Assembly (NCBI RefSeq): GCF_958298935.1
Contig: NC_084930.1
Location: 23,348,001 to 23,412,000, forward strand
Origin: Phragmites australis
Taxonomy: Eukaryota; Streptophyta; Magnoliopsida; Poales; Poaceae
DNA: 64,000 bases
Reading direction: 5' to 3'
The translations under genes and the position numbers were made by a program. This document shows, piece after piece, positions 12,147-24,333 of the stretch (position 1 is the stretch's first letter; each line of letters begins with the position of its first letter). The notes beneath the pieces were generated by a model. That model saw only the letters and a list, made by a program, of their open reading frames with translations, was not told the origin of the DNA and did no database searches.

Positions 12147-13010
12147 TTATTCCTATTCTTGATATTGGTCTTCTTCTTCTTCTTGATATGATCAATTGTA
12201 TTGACCATGTCTTCAATGGAGATTGGATAATCAATCTTGACACTAATTTTCTTCATGTTCTTTTCTACTTGTGGGATGAGCTTGGCAACCTTAGGATCCA
12301 TCTCTTTATCACTTGAGATGTGTTGCTCGTCATCTTCATAGCTCTCTTCATCTTCATCTCCATCATCTTCATCACTTGAACTTGACTCTTGCTCTTGCCT
12401 CCTCATCTTCTCCTTCATGTGTGGACATGGATCTTACTTGCTTGTGAGAGCAAGGTTCTTGGTGTCATATGAAGAAAAAGCTTCTACCCCCATGTTCGTT
12501 GTCATTACATGGACAGTGATCTTGCCAATTACTTGGCTTGGAGTCATCTTGTTGATGTCACTCCTGTCGTAGATGATGGATACTATCAACTTGTATTTCT
12601 GACAAAGAGCTTGAAGTATCCTTTTCACCACTTGATCGACTCTAATTTGTGTTAAACCTAGCCCATTGATCTCACTGATAAGAATATTCAATCGTGAGTA
12701 CATGTCATTGGTACTTTCATGGGCAAGTTATTTAATGTTATTTAGCTTGGAGACTAGCACATGATATTTCTCATTGTGCACATCATTTGTGTCTTCGTGT
12801 ATTTCAATGAGACTAATCCAAATATCATGTGCATTGGAGAGAGAATAAATACGATTAAATGCATCAACGCATAAAGATGGTAAAAGGGCACTCTTTGCTA
12901 ATGCATCACATTGTCTCTCTTTGTTTGTGAGGTGTTGCCTCATCCCTTCCTCAGTGATTCTCGAAACATCTAACCCCTTGGCTTGAAGAAAACAAGTCAT
13001 TCGAATTTTT
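12147..13010 (-). pseudogene. Copia gag (UBN2/DUF4219 type), fragment 1
   Basis: Gag forms the retroelement's cytoplasmic particle. Reading from 13010 leftward: MTCFLQAKGLDVSRITEEG, then DAFNRIYSLSNAHDIWISL (a UBN2 hallmark), then ILISEINGLGLTQIRVDQVV, then an acidic Ser/Asp/Glu-rich stretch near 12340-12410, and SIEDMVNTIDHIKKKKK. Three reading blocks (13000-12728, 12703-12434, 12418-12110) are separated by stops. The 3' part after the Lys-rich stretch is missing; the frame runs into CACTA A repeats after about 12147. The homologous copy at 42770-44068 extends further. Confidence 0.8.
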
Positions 13011-13113
13011 CATCAGGAGAAATTAGTGCCGTCAAAATGTGGAGCGCTATAGGTATCCATCCCAACGCTGGATGTCACAACTCTAGGTGGTTAAATCTTA
13101 TCAAGAGCGCAAG

Positions 13114-13125
13114 ACTCTCATACCA
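13114..13125 (-). other. Copia primer-binding site, degenerate
   Basis: Minus strand reads TGGTATGAGAGT, close to the consensus TGGTATCAGAGC complementary to initiator Met-tRNA. It lies between gag and the LTR as expected. Compared with copy 2, about 23 bases just inside the LTR end are deleted. Confidence 0.65.
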
Positions 13126-13128
13126 ATT

Positions 13129-14490
13129 GGGGGGGGTGAATTAGGACATGTAGAACTAATTGGCTCCAAAAACTTCACAAGATAAGACTATACCAATTTA
13201 TATATAAATATGCTCTAGGTTTATCTGGTGTGTCTACTCTATTATTCAAAAATGATTGCAACCTATCTAGAAAGGAAAATTGCAAGTATATAAATGCAGA
13301 GACGTAAATAAGGTAGACAGCAAACTTTACATAAGAGATTTTTATCCTATGGTAATGATAGCATAACCGCCACCCCTAGTCCATATTGGAGCTCTACTAA
13401 GGATATGCTCCCGGTGGCCAAGACTCTTCCGGTCATGGCTCTTGAGCCACCAAGCCACAAAGGCATGGACACCAAGCCACTCTTCCAGTCACTTGCCATA
13501 GTCTTCAGTTTGGAGCTTGAGTCACCAATGAAAGGTTCGCCACATCCCCATACAAGCTTCTTGCCACTACTCCACACCGAGTCGGAGGATCAACAAGCTT
13601 GAGCCACCAAGACCCAAGGTGCCAACGGGTCACAAACACTCCAAGGTGCCTGCATACCACATGGTACAAGCTAGAATCATTCCTTGATCCTCTCTCTAGG
13701 CAACAACACCTAGACACAACTCTCTCTAGGCCTATTAGCACTAAGCACTATCTAATCATGTGCTTAATTGCATTGGGTAATCACTTTAAGCACTTTGGTG
13801 ACTTGGATGTCTTCACTATTGTATATGAGCTTCCTTTGGACTCCTGCACACTGCAACAAGTTCAATTGACCGAGTGGAGGGACATAAATAGCCTATAACC
13901 TACGGACTAGCCATCGCTCCAATGGCTCAACTTTACTGTATACACCAGATGATCCGGTGTAAATAGCATTGTACTCACTAGGCCATCCAGCGTGTACATC
14001 AACTAAAAAACTAGCTGTTGGAACTCCACTCAAACCTTCTGTGAACACCAGATATTCTGGTGTGTTCACCAGCTCCATCACCAGACCATCCAGGGTATAC
14101 ACTACTTCTGCCAACCGAGCCACTTTCTCTGCACAAAATACTCTGCGTGTATATCATTAGTGTACCGGACCATCTAGCATGTTGATCTTCAATCTTCAAC
14201 ACTTGAAACCTTCTCTACAAGAAATACTCTGGCGTGTTCAACTCCATACCATCGGACCATGCGGCGTGTACATTTGCCATGAGCTAAAATGCTTCGATGT
14301 GTACATTCTCCTCTGCACTGGACCTTCTGGTGTGTATACTTTCTCTGGGACTTCTCCAATTTGATCAATCATTGTCTCGGCTTCAGTGGCTTCCTCATGT
14401 ACTGCATCCATGAGACATACTAAAGTATATACTTGATAAACATATTATCACCAAAATCACATACATACCCTAAATATGGTTGCTGCGATA
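13129..14490 (-). repeat. 5' LTR of copia fragment 1
   Basis: Homologous to 44286-45890 (same strand) and to 31576-33110 (opposite strand). Shared marks are the terminal block around GAATTAGGACAT, the series of CACCGGATGATCCGGTG-like palindromes (13943, 14041, 14090, 14165, 14270), and the distal block with GCATCCATGAGACATACTA. The distal boundary is estimated. Confidence 0.7.
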
Positions 14491-16004
14491 TCTCCAAGGG
14501 CTTATTTTCTACACCTACAGAAAGAAGAATTTGAATGATGCGCTCCTATCAACATAGGAAAGGCGTTCGTGGCACTTAGACATACCTCGGCTACTTTTTG
14601 GCTAGGAAAGTTTCACTGGGATCAGGGGGCCGCCAACCTCTTGAGCATCTTCTCGGGGATGCCTCTCTCAGTTCCTGATCTTGTCAGGGCTAGGGGAACA
14701 TCTCCCAATAAACTCGTAGTGACGATCGCCTTCCCGTGATCTGGAGCTAGGGGCTAAATGGACCCGAAGGAAAAAAATAATCTAGCTACAAAGGCTCTGG
14801 ATAAAAGCTTAACTTACCAGAGTCAGGGCCGCTGCTCCTAGTGCTCGTATCACGATTTGACCCCCCCGGAGGCCATCGCAGGGGTCGAATCCTTAGCAGG
14901 CGTGCCGGCACTGGGCTAGCTGAAGCTGTGGGGGCAGGAGCTGTTGGCTTTGGTAATCTAGAGTCACTCGTCGGCAAGTCAACCTCAACATAATCACCCC
15001 CTTCGGCGCCACACCGCTGGTGAAGGATGTGGTCAGCAACGCGATGCCATTGTCACCACTCCCACTCGGACCCATGCTCCTCATGATGATGACCCCATCC
15101 AGGTGCATAGCTGGGACTCCCGCATTCTCAGCCTTTGGGTTAGGCTGCCCATGCCTGGGATGTTGTGCAAGTCCGCGACGGCCATCACTTTGGTTACTAA
15201 TACTCTAAAGAAAACAAAGTCAAAAAATGAGAAGGTTTGTGAGACTTAACAACATGATCCTCCTCTGAGCATCAAGATCCATCTCTACGATGGGGACCAG
15301 GATGTTTGGGCTATTGGAAGAGGGGATTACATCAAAGAGAAGCTTGTTTTTCTTGTTAGCCACCTCTAGCGAGAGCATTGTGGAAAGTGACAAGCAAATT
15401 GTGAGGACTAAGCTCGTGGCTCCTTTAAAAGTGACTACTCGGGATCGATAAGTACTTGTCTCACCTTCTTGGGACAAATCCATCTTGATTGGGAATTGCC
15501 AAGCGCCAGTAATCTGTGACTTCAAAGGACTTAGGCAGTGCCTAATGAAGTCTCTAGCACATCATATGCCATCAACTTCCTCTCCTTCAGATGTTGGATC
15601 TCTCTAATGAGGCTTTGGTGGAGGGTGGTCATCGATGGCTCTTCTGTCTAGGTGGGCCTCGGTAGCAACGCAGGATCCGGTCTCACCACTACCTAAAATC
15701 CCTGCTGCGACTCTCCACCTTTTGAACCCAACCAGTGAAAAGTCTTCTCCCTATCCTCTCATGGGGACTGGATGATTTTTCATGAGCTGACATAGAAAAC
15801 CTATTCAGATGGAATTCCATCTCGAGGACTTGTTAAGAACTCGGAGGCATTCAGAACCCCAAGTAGATGATCTGAGAACATAGAGAACTCAATTAGATGT
15901 ATCATCCTAATCGGGAACCCAAGTCTTACTCCAAGGCATGGTCAGAAAAAATGCTTATCTTTGCTAGCCATGCACTTGATCCATCGAATCCTCATTTCAT
16001 GTAC
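14491..16004. other. Unassigned, probably retroelement-derived
   Basis: 1.5 kb of moderate GC between copia fragment 1 and a gypsy-like LTR. The longest reading frame (15220-15525, minus, 101 codons) has no motif I recognise. Neither strand shows a protease, RT or integrase signature. Its position next to the LTR at 16005 suggests internal sequence of that retroelement, but this is inference. Confidence 0.4.
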
Positions 16005-16472
16005 TGTTGGGGGCTTGATGATTACTACTGGATGGCTACCATATCCAGGCACCATGGGGTTTTCAGAAATTCTCAGAGTGTATCTCTATCTCTGGGAATA
16101 TGATCTATAGATGAAAGGAACCTACTCATAAGTACCCAGGGTTTACTGTAAATAGGGAAGTTTATCTCCAAAAATGAGAATGAAGACGCTCCCGTATAAA
16201 TACGGAGCCTGGGGACCCTATGGAGGACAATACATAACATAGCCAAGAAGCAGAACAAGTCATTAGAAGCAACAAAGTAGCCAAATAGGTTTAGATCCAT
16301 CTAGGCTAGCCACGTACCCCCTTGTACAATCTCATATCAATACAAGACAAACATGACGTAAGGTTATTATCTTAAGGAAGACCCGAACCTATTTAAAAAA
16401 CCCTCTGTGTGTTCCTTTGATTTGTCTACTAAAAGCATCCCCCTTATATTCTACAAGTTTGTAAGGTTGACA
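16005..16472 (+). repeat. Gypsy-like LTR, 468 bp
   Basis: Begins TGTTGGGGGCTTGATGA after TAC and ends GTAAGGTTGACA. It contains a TATA box at 16195-16202 (CCGTATAAATACGG) and downstream CAATACAAGACAA, the order of U3 and R-U5 in Tat/Ogre-lineage grass LTRs. The following GTTCACCAATC would be a poor primer-binding site. No partner LTR is seen. Confidence 0.55.
16195..16202 (+). promoter_or_regulatory. TATA box of LTR 16005-16472
   Basis: TATAAATA within CCCGTATAAATACGGAG, 190 bp into the LTR, followed by transcribed-type leader sequence. It gives the LTR orientation as plus. Confidence 0.55.
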
Positions 16473-17117
16473 GTTCACCAATCATCGATAGTTTGTAACG
16501 GCAGAATGGGATACCTCCTGATTGGCTTCCTTTGAATCCACTACTAGCTACCCTAAAAGGGAGGCATCAACGGGTTGAACCTATTTGCTCTTGGTTGCCA
16601 ATAGAATCATGAAAGTGGTTTTCTTAGCCAATCTCCTGTGTCGAGTCTGTTGATCGAACCACAAGCTCCAACCATGACTCTAGGGGCTTGAGACCTTCTT
16701 GCGTAGATCCTAGATGACAATGTCTCCAAACGTTGTCGCCGGCATTGCCCGTGGCATTGGAAGAGGTATGCACCAAGGTTTTGGTCGTTGCTTCACCATG
16801 GGCATCTACAATTTTTGACACCAGTGTCACAACGCTCACCGGCGTGCCCTTGCATTCGTGGTTGGTCCCGGTCTCAGACATCGCTAGCTATAGTTCTACT
16901 TCCACCTGATACAAATCTTCCAACATGAAGCTGGCCCTCATTAGTACTTGGATTAGGTAATTGGTTGCTGGTGATTGATCTCTAGTTTGTCCTAACACCC
17001 AGAGATAATTGCCGAGCCCGGCCTCCATGGCACCGGTGGTTGAGGCGTGCTTGATGTTGTGGTGACCGCAGGGGTAAGCCACTGATTCATCATTGCAACC
17101 ACCATTACGTCAACACA
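16473..17117. other. Retroelement internal remnant before CACTA B
   Basis: 645 bp between the gypsy-like LTR and the CACTA B terminus. Two short minus-strand frames (16624-16881 and 16888-17082) show no known domain. It is probably 5' internal sequence of the element owning the LTR, interrupted by CACTA B at 17118. Confidence 0.35.
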
Positions 17118-17400
17118 CACTACTATAGAAATAGCCTTTTAGGCCAACCCATCACTGCCGGCTCCTAATGGGCCGACAGTGATGGGGCATTATTGCCGGT
17201 TCAAAAGCCACGCAGAAAGAATAAATCATTATGGCTTATGAACCAGCAGTGATAAGGATCATCACTACCGGCTGATAGCTTGAGCTGACAGTGATGCCCA
17301 ACTCCCTCACAACTGTCGGCTTAAGCCATTGTCCAGCGGTGATAACAGGGCATCACTACCGGCTGGTTATATGAGCTGGCAATGATGTCTCGGCTATATA
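17118..17400. repeat. CACTA B terminal and subterminal repeats
   Basis: The TIR CACTACTATAGAAA is followed by paired inverted motifs such as CATCACTGCCGGCT with GGGCCGACAGTGATG, ATCACTACCGGCTGAT with GAGCTGACAGTGATG, and CACTACCGGCTGG with GAGCTGGCAATGATG. Each pair could fold into a hairpin. Confidence 0.8.
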
Positions 17401-17648
17401 AAAGTTGCCCTCTCCTTCCCTAAGCTCGAGCATAATGAAGCGGAGCTCTGTTCTTACTTTGTGACGGCCATTTTTGGTCACCAAGTTCTTGGTGGCTTCA
17501 AAATTTTGAGGAATCCTCATGCCCTAGGTGTTCCAAGGTATATAACTTCATCTGCAATCGATTTCTAGTTGAATTTAATTTGCTAAATTGCTCTAGATTT
17601 TGAAATGATGTGGATGAAGCTATGGCCATGATGTTTTGAGACAATGTA

Positions 17649-18180
17649 GATGCAATTATACCTCATTTCTGATATGGAAGCTTCAATTAGTAGCTTATGG
17701 TGGAAAGTGCCTTTATTATTGATTTACATTAGCTATATGTATGAGCATATTTGTTTTAGTTTTTTTAATGAATTAGAAAATTTAGCCATGATATTAAGGT
17801 ATATAGCAAACTCCAATTATATTTTATATTTTAATTAACTAGCAAACTCCTATATAAGAACTTTAGATATGAGCATATTTATTGTTGATTTTTAATGAAT
17901 TAGAAAAATTAGCCATGATATTTAGGTATGTAGGGAGCTCCAATTATATTTTTTATATTTTAATTAATTAGCGTGCTCCAATATGGAAACTTTAGGTATG
18001 AGTGTATTTATTTTTATTTTTAATGAATTAGAAATTTTTGCCATGATATTTAGGTATGTAGCAAGATACAATTATATTTTTTATATTTTATTGAATTATG
18101 AAGCTCCAACATAGAAACTTTATGTATGAGCATATTTATTTTTCATTTTTACTTAATTAGTCCTACATAGGGTTGAATAA
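17649..18180. repeat. AT-rich tandem repeat, 128-129 bp units
   Basis: Units beginning at GAGCATATTT start at 17743, 17871, 18000 (GAGTGTATTT) and 18128, a 128-129 bp period. Each contains TTTTTAATGAATTAGAAA and GCCATGATATTTAGGTATGT. The lead-in GATGCAATTATACCTCA at 17649 recurs at 21687, after TNP2. Confidence 0.8.
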
Positions 18181-18198
18181 TAATGAAAATTTCTAGGG

Positions 18199-21100
18199 AT
18201 GGCACCAACAAACACTCAGCGAAAGCGGACGAGAAAGCATACAAAAGGCGGCTCCTCCAACCCAGGCCAATTGCTAGTAGGAGATGGTGAGGTAATTTAT
18301 TTGTTGGTAATTGGAAAATTTCTAGATGTTGGATTTACAATAATGATATAATTGTAGATGGACAGATGGATGTATGATGCGAACCATGTGAGCGCAGAGC
18401 ACAAGAATGGCATTGAGTGTTTCCTAGTAGCAACTGTGGTGCATACAGTCAAATACACAATCTCAATTCATGTGCTGTTCATGCATCGATTGTGAGAACA
18501 AGAAGCTATTTCAACCATCTAGCATGTACATTCCCACTTGATGCTAAGGGGATTGATGCCAAGCTATACCCATTGGACCGAGCATGGTAAAGCTAAGATC
18601 ATACAGGAAGGGCAATATATTGGCAAAGAAGATGAAGATTTGTGCACCGATACGCTGGTCGACAAATACATTGATATGCCGCCTGCTAGAGATACATTGG
18701 CTGATGCTGATCTAAAGGAGATGTTGGCCGATGCTGATGACGATGATCTAGAGAAGATGTTGCGTGATGAGGAGGGGAACTTCACCAATGAAAGAGAGTT
18801 TCAAAAGTTCCAGCGTATGGTAGAGGATTTAAAAACACCGTTGTTCCTGGGCTGCGAGAAGGAGCACAAAAAGTTGCATACCGTTCTTTCACTGCTACAA
18901 TTGAAGGCAAGCAATGGGTAGTCTGATACAAGCTTCACAGAGTTGTTACTGTTCTTGAAGAAATTGCTTCCAAAGGAAGATGTGCTACCAGAAAACATGT
19001 ATCAAGCTAAGTAGGTTGTGTGCCCATTAGGGTTGAAAGTGCAGAAAATACATCCATTTCCAAATGATTGCTTGTTGTATCACGGAGAGCATGGAGACTT
19101 GGAAGTGTGTGTCGTCTATGGTGCTGCACGGTACAAGTCTGATGGTGATGATATCGATGGTGAATGAAAGAAGAAAAGAGCTCCCATCAAGGTGATGTGG
19201 TATTTTCCTATAATCCCCCGTTTGAAGCATTTATTTGCGAACAAAAGTCATGCCGAACTGATGCGATGGCACGCAGAGGAGTGCAAGGATGATGGAATGC
19301 TGAGACACCCTACTGATTCTACGCAGTGGAGAAACATCGATAGGAAATAGAAGGACCTCGTTGCGGAACATGTGAGAAATATAAGATTTGGGTTGAGTAT
19401 GAATGGGATGAATCCATTCGGCAACATAAGCAGTAGTCATAGCACTTGGCCTATGACTCTATGTATCTACAACTTTCCTCCTTGGTTGTGTATGGAGCGG
19501 AAGTACAATATAATACTATTGTTGATACCAGGGCCGAGGCAACATAGCAATGATATCGATGTCTACCTGAAACCATTAACCAAAGATCTTGTAGTATTGT
19601 GGAACGATGGTGTGCGTGTATGGGATGCATACAGATGAGAGAACTTCCCCCTACACGCAATGTTATTCATAACAATCCAGGATTGGTCAGCTCGTAGCAA
19701 CCTATCGGGCCAGACTATCAAAGGCTACTGTGCACTTGTGCATTGCTTGGATGAAATAAAGAGCTTATGGCTGAAGAACAGCCGAAAAATGGTGTACCTA
19801 GGTCATTGTAAATTTCTTCACATGGATCACCCATACTGCAGCAATAGGAGAGCTTTTGATGGGAAAGTTGACAATCGATCACATCCTAAGCATCGCATTG
19901 GGAGATTGGTACATGAGATGGTAAAGGGACTTAGGGTTATACTTGAAAAGGGATGCAGGAGTACATTGGTTCCAAAATCTAATCTTAGAGCTCCTAGTTC
20001 AAAAAGAAATCTGTTTTTTATGACTTAGCTTGTTGGCCAAATTTTGTGGTTCGACATGCAATCGATGTCATGCACATTGAGAAGAACGTGTGTGATAGCT
20101 TGATTGGTACTTTACTAGATATACCTGGCAAAACAAAGGATACACTCCAAGCACAGAAGGACCTGAAATGTTTGAAACTTAGACAAGATCTACATCCCGA
20201 ATATATGGAAGAATGAGACAAATATCTTGGTCCCGCTAGCTACAGTCTAAGAAAGGTGGAGAAAATTGCAATGTGCAAATGCTTACATGGAATCAAAGTT
20301 TCATCCGGTTAATCCACCAACATAAAAAGTCTAGTAAACATGTAAGATTTGAATTAACTAGCGTGAAGTCTCATGATTGTCATGTGATGATGAAACATAT
20401 GCTTCCTATTGCAATTAGAGGTATTCTGCCGCTGAGGGTTTGAAACACAATCATAAAGTTGTGTTCATTCTTCAACGCAATATCACAGAATGCCATCAAT
20501 CTGACCTAGCTATTTAAGCTGTAGAAAGACATGGTTGAGACTCTATCCCAGCTTGAGGCATTGTTCCCTCAATTATTTTTGATATCGTGGTACATCTCAT
20601 TGTTCACATTGTGATAGAGATACGGATTCTTGGTCCCGTGTTTCTACATCAGATGTACCCTTTTGAGATGTTCATGGGAGTTCTGAAGAAATATGTTTAT
20701 AACCAAAATCAACTAAAAGGCTGCATGGCCGAGGGCTAGGGAACCGAGGAGGTCATTGATTTCTGCGTCGACTACATGAATCTCAAATCAATTGGTGTGC
20801 CTGTATCTCGCCATGAGGGGAGGCTATAAGGGAAAGGGATGATAGGTGCAATCTCATTCCACACTAATAGCCCCATTTCATTCATGCAAGCACATTTTGC
20901 AGTTCTTCAACAATCAGTTGTAGTGGACCTGTATGTCTAAATACACCAGAAAATGCTACACACCAGCAACCTAGGGAAGCTCAATGTTTAGATCACACGA
21001 GAGCATAGAGATCTTTTTGGCACCTAGTTACATAGATAGGTAATGGATAAGCAGATAGAATGTGATCAGTTGAATATGTTGTCTCACGGACCGTCAACTA

Positions 21101-21649
21101 CAATCTTCACATTCTAAGGATATGACATAAATGGCTATACATTTTATATAAGAGCTTAGGATAATAAGAGCGCCAACCAAAATAGCGTTGTTCGTATAGA
21201 TGCCTACGACTACAACAGAAATAGGATACCTACTACGGATTCGTAGAGGAGATCTGGGAGCTCGACTATGGAGTGCTAAAGGTTCCTCTTTTCCAGTGCC
21301 AATGGGCCAGACTCCCAGGGGTGTGAACATCGACAAGTACGGTATGACTATGGTGGACCAAAAACTCGTTGGATACAGAGAAAAACTATTTGTACTTGTG
21401 AATGATGTTGTGAAGGTTTTCTATGTTAAGGACCCGTACCCGGCTAACAAGGAGAAGTGTCACGTGGTTCTTTAAGAAAAAAAAAGGATTGTTGGAGTGG
21501 AGGATGTCATTGACGAGGAAGACTACAATCAATTTGACACGCTACCTCCTTTCGGAGAGGACGTCAACCTAGGTCCTATGGAAGACACCGACGAACCTCC
21601 ATATGTACACCATGAACATAATGAAGGGTGAATCGTTAAGACAAAGTAG
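18199..21649 (+). pseudogene. TNP2-type CACTA transposase, copy B
   Basis: Exon 1 (18199-18291, 31 codons) encodes a basic peptide, MAPTNTQRKRTRKHTKGG, possibly a nuclear signal. It ends at GAG before GTAATT. Exon 2 begins at 18358 with MDRWMYDANH (Transpos_assoc). The longest open block (18538-18921) includes an Asp/Glu-rich stretch with repeats of LADAD. The TNP2 core reads NIRFGLSMNGMNPFGN (19378-19425), NFPPWLCMERKYN and SNDIDVYLKPLTKDLVVLW. DUF4218-like sequence reads about 20270-20790 in broken frames. The DUF4216-like end near 21200-21475 includes VNIDKYGMTMVDQKLVGYRE. Stops at 18921, 19638, 20028 and 21475 and several frameshifts make it non-functional. Confidence 0.85.
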
Positions 21650-21686
21650 CTAAATTGTATTAATTACTATGTATGAATTTCTTTTA

Positions 21687-22090
21687 GATGCAATTATACC
21701 TCACTTATGTTATGGAAGCTTCAATTTGTACTTTACGGTGGAAGATGTTTTTATTATTGAGCATATTGATTATTGATTTTTAATGAATTAGCAATAGCAC
21801 AAGCACTATTGCTATGTATTACTATTTTTTATTTTTAATAAATTAGCAATAGCACTAGCATATTGCTATTTGCATATTATATGATTTACATTAGATATAG
21901 TTATGAGCATGTTTATTTTCAATTTTTAATGATTTAAAATATTTATCGATGAAATTAAGATATATAGCAAGCCCCAATATAGAAACTTAGGTATGAACAT
22001 ATTTCTCTTAATTTTTTATTGAATTAGAAAATTGAACCATGAAATTTAGGTATATACAAAAATTAATTTTGGTATGTAGGAAGTTCAAAT
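21687..22090. repeat. Second copy of the CACTA B AT-rich block
   Basis: GATGCAATTATACCTCACTT and the following TTATGGAAGCTTCAATTTGTA repeat the block that starts at 17649. It continues with TTTTTAATGAATTAGCAA and GGTATGAACATATTT units. TNP2 in this element is therefore flanked by direct repeats 4038 bp apart. Confidence 0.75.
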
Positions 22091-22261
22091 TTAAATAAAA
22101 ATTTATTAGGATTTTAGGTCAACATAATCTTAATAATTATAGATAGTACAAAATCAACCAAAAACACTTGAGTAGCGTAACGATTTAATTGTTTGGTATT
22201 GCTTGACATAGGTCGTGGGTTTGATTCTCTGCGTGCGCGCATTTAAATCAAATTATTTTCA

Positions 22262-22465
22262 CCCCGCACCTGCAGTAAAAGGGGTTTCACCATCGATGAA
22301 CATATTTGACCAGCAGTGAAAGTTGTTTCACTACCGATGGACTTATTGTGCCGGCAGTGAAATATATTTCACTATCGGTTTGTCCTATTGAGCCGACACT
22401 GAAGATCCACTTTCACTGCTAGTCGTCATCTTGAGCCGACATTGAAAGTGCTCCCCTATAAGAGT
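22262..22465. repeat. Internal subterminal-type repeats of CACTA B
   Basis: Five or six copies of a motif like TTTCACTACCGATGG or GAGCCGACATTGAAAG in both orientations, spaced by about 40 bp. They resemble the 5' subterminal motif (CACTGCCGGC) but end in TGAAA. CCCCTATAAGAGTGCTC follows at about 22465 and could be a TATA box for the downstream leader. Confidence 0.7.
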
Positions 22466-22469
22466 GCTC

Positions 22470-24333
22470 GACGCCCCCGCCCTTTGACACATAGAAATTT
22501 TTTCTCTTCCTAGCCTATGCCCTCTACCGAATAGCCTCTCAACACTGAGGACCCGTGCTGTCGTGCCCTGCGCCATCATCCACTGCCACCGTTGCCAGGG
22601 ACCACAACTTTGATGCCAGGGAGCTTGTCGCTTCCTCCCTGACGTCGAGGAGCCCATGCTGTCGTACAATGTGCCCTTGTCCACCATCCCATCATCGAGG
22701 ACCACCATCCCGACGCTAAGGAGCCCATCGCCTCCACCCCGATGAGCACCCCGACACCGAGGAGCCCGTGCTGCTGTGCCCTACGCCCTCATGCACCGCC
22801 ACTGTCGCCATGGACCACCACCCCAATGTCAAGGTAGGCCTCCCAGATCCCCCACTGTCTCCTTCTCCCCTCTAATTCCTAGGGTTTAAGTGCAAGTTGG
22901 TACTAATTCATGACCGACTGCTTGTCTGTTCAAATGATAAGAATAGATGCTTGTGTACTAGTCCTTTTGTGTGTTGAAGTAATAAGAACAGATGCTGCTT
23001 GTGGTCCTTTTTTGTATTCAAATGATAAGAACAGATGTTGTTTGTGGTCCTTTTATGAATTCAAATGATAAGAATAGATACGTTGCCTTGGTCCTTTTGT
23101 GTGTTCAAATGACAAGAACAGATACTGGTTGTGGTCCTTTTGGTTCAAATGACAAGAAAAGATATGGCTTGTGGTCCTTTTGTGTGTTCAAATGATAAGA
23201 ACAAATGCTGCCTCAGTCCTTGCTGGTCTGTACTTGTATACCGAGACATATTTCTTGTGTTGTCTCTGCAGTGGGCTACCTATTATAATGTGATCCCTTG
23301 ATGGTGCGCTACTGTAAGTTTAGAGATTGATTAGCATATCAGATTCTGATAAGGAAGTTGATTCATCCTTTTTGTTCTGTCATTACTTGTTTGAATCTTG
23401 TTGTTCAGTCTCTATTTATGTCTCGACAGGAAATTGCTTGTGTTTTTCAGAATTTGTGCTCTCTGATTTGGTACAACAACACTATCCATGATTATATTGT
23501 GCGATTTTTGAGAAATCTATCTTGGTTCTAATAACTAGATGAGAAATTAGTAAATTGTCCAGTCGTTGATGTACTGAATAGAACAATTAGAGGGTAGGAC
23601 CTTGATTGTCCTAGGGACAATTGTATTCATTTCCTGAGAGCACTTTTATACACCTACTGTCCAGTTCTTGTTGTACACATGTTATCAGAAATTCTTGATT
23701 ATGAATTGCTATCATTTCATATTATCGTATTATTATTTACAACACTTACACCTTGGCCTTATTAGGTTCACATAATAGTGTAAGAAAAAGGATTTGTCCA
23801 AACTTTGGCTAATGTCCTTCATCTTCCCTATTATGTGTGCCTAATAAGACCATTTGCTATATCCACTGAGGCTGTTCTTTTTTACTCCTGTTACGTGTTG
23901 TATTAAAAATTGTATTATTTTCATACTTGTTTTTCTTTTTGCAAATGATGAAATTGGAGACTATACATATGACTGCAAAGCTCAACTGGGATGCTTATTA
24001 CACATGCACCTTGCACGTATTTTCACTATCCTAGTCTAGCTTGCAGTCATATATACATATGATGCTAATGCCATTTTCATACTTGTTTTACATGTTTTTG
24101 GTCTTAGTGTGGTTTGTAGTATATCATTTTTTGTTGTTAATGGATTCAAAGAAGTATGTTACAAAGGATACAAGTCCAAACAAGAATGTTGTGGCATACA
24201 ATAGTCAAGTCATCCAGATCAAGCTAAAATTAACTACCTTTGAAAATAAGAAGAATAAATTTGATTTCAGGTGTAAAGATGTCATAATCCTAGTTCCTGT
24301 TGTAATCATTATTTTGCTATATAAGATGATGTG
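22470..24333 (+). other. CACTA B second module: GC-rich leader and intron-like tail
   Basis: A CCG/GAGG-rich stretch with internal near-repeats of ACCGAGGAGCCC(G/A)TGCTG (22530-22830) ends at CAATGTCAAG before GTAGG, a possible splice donor. A T-rich tail with a 43-bp minisatellite follows. A short frame at 24134-24334 (MDSKKYVTKDTSPNKN) could be a later exon. The same leader-plus-tail order follows TNP2 in element C. In En/Spm this position holds the second gene (TnpA-like), but I see no TnpA domain. Confidence 0.45.
22921..23215. repeat. 43-bp minisatellite, 7 units
   Basis: Units of TTCAAATGATAAGAACAGAT plus GCTGCTTGTGGTCCTTTTGTG start near 22929, 22974, 23017, 23060, 23104, 23144 and 23188, a period of about 43 bp with some indels. 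Confidence 0.85.

Larger units (their letters stand above)
12147..14490 (-). mobile_element. Copia retrotransposon fragment 1
   Basis: A minus-strand copia remnant. From right to left it holds the 5' LTR (about 13129-14490), a tRNA primer-binding site (13114-13125) and a gag gene broken off at 12147, where it abuts CACTA A. Pol and the 3' LTR are absent. It is homologous to fragment 2 (42086-45890) and to the solo LTR at 31576. Confidence 0.8.
17118..24333 (+). mobile_element. CACTA element B, 3' end not resolved
   Basis: The left terminus is CACTACTATAGAAATAGCC at 17118, preceded by ACA. Then follow subterminal repeats (17140-17400), an AT-rich tandem repeat, a TNP2 pseudogene (18199-21649), a second AT-rich block, a second set of subterminal-type repeats (22262-22465), and a GC-rich leader with a long intron-like tail (22470 to about 24333). 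The tail is homologous to the corresponding part of element C: 23500-23690 matches 41890-42085. No matching right terminus (TTTCTATAGTAGTG) was found, so the right boundary is the last segment I can tie to the element. Confidence 0.75.
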
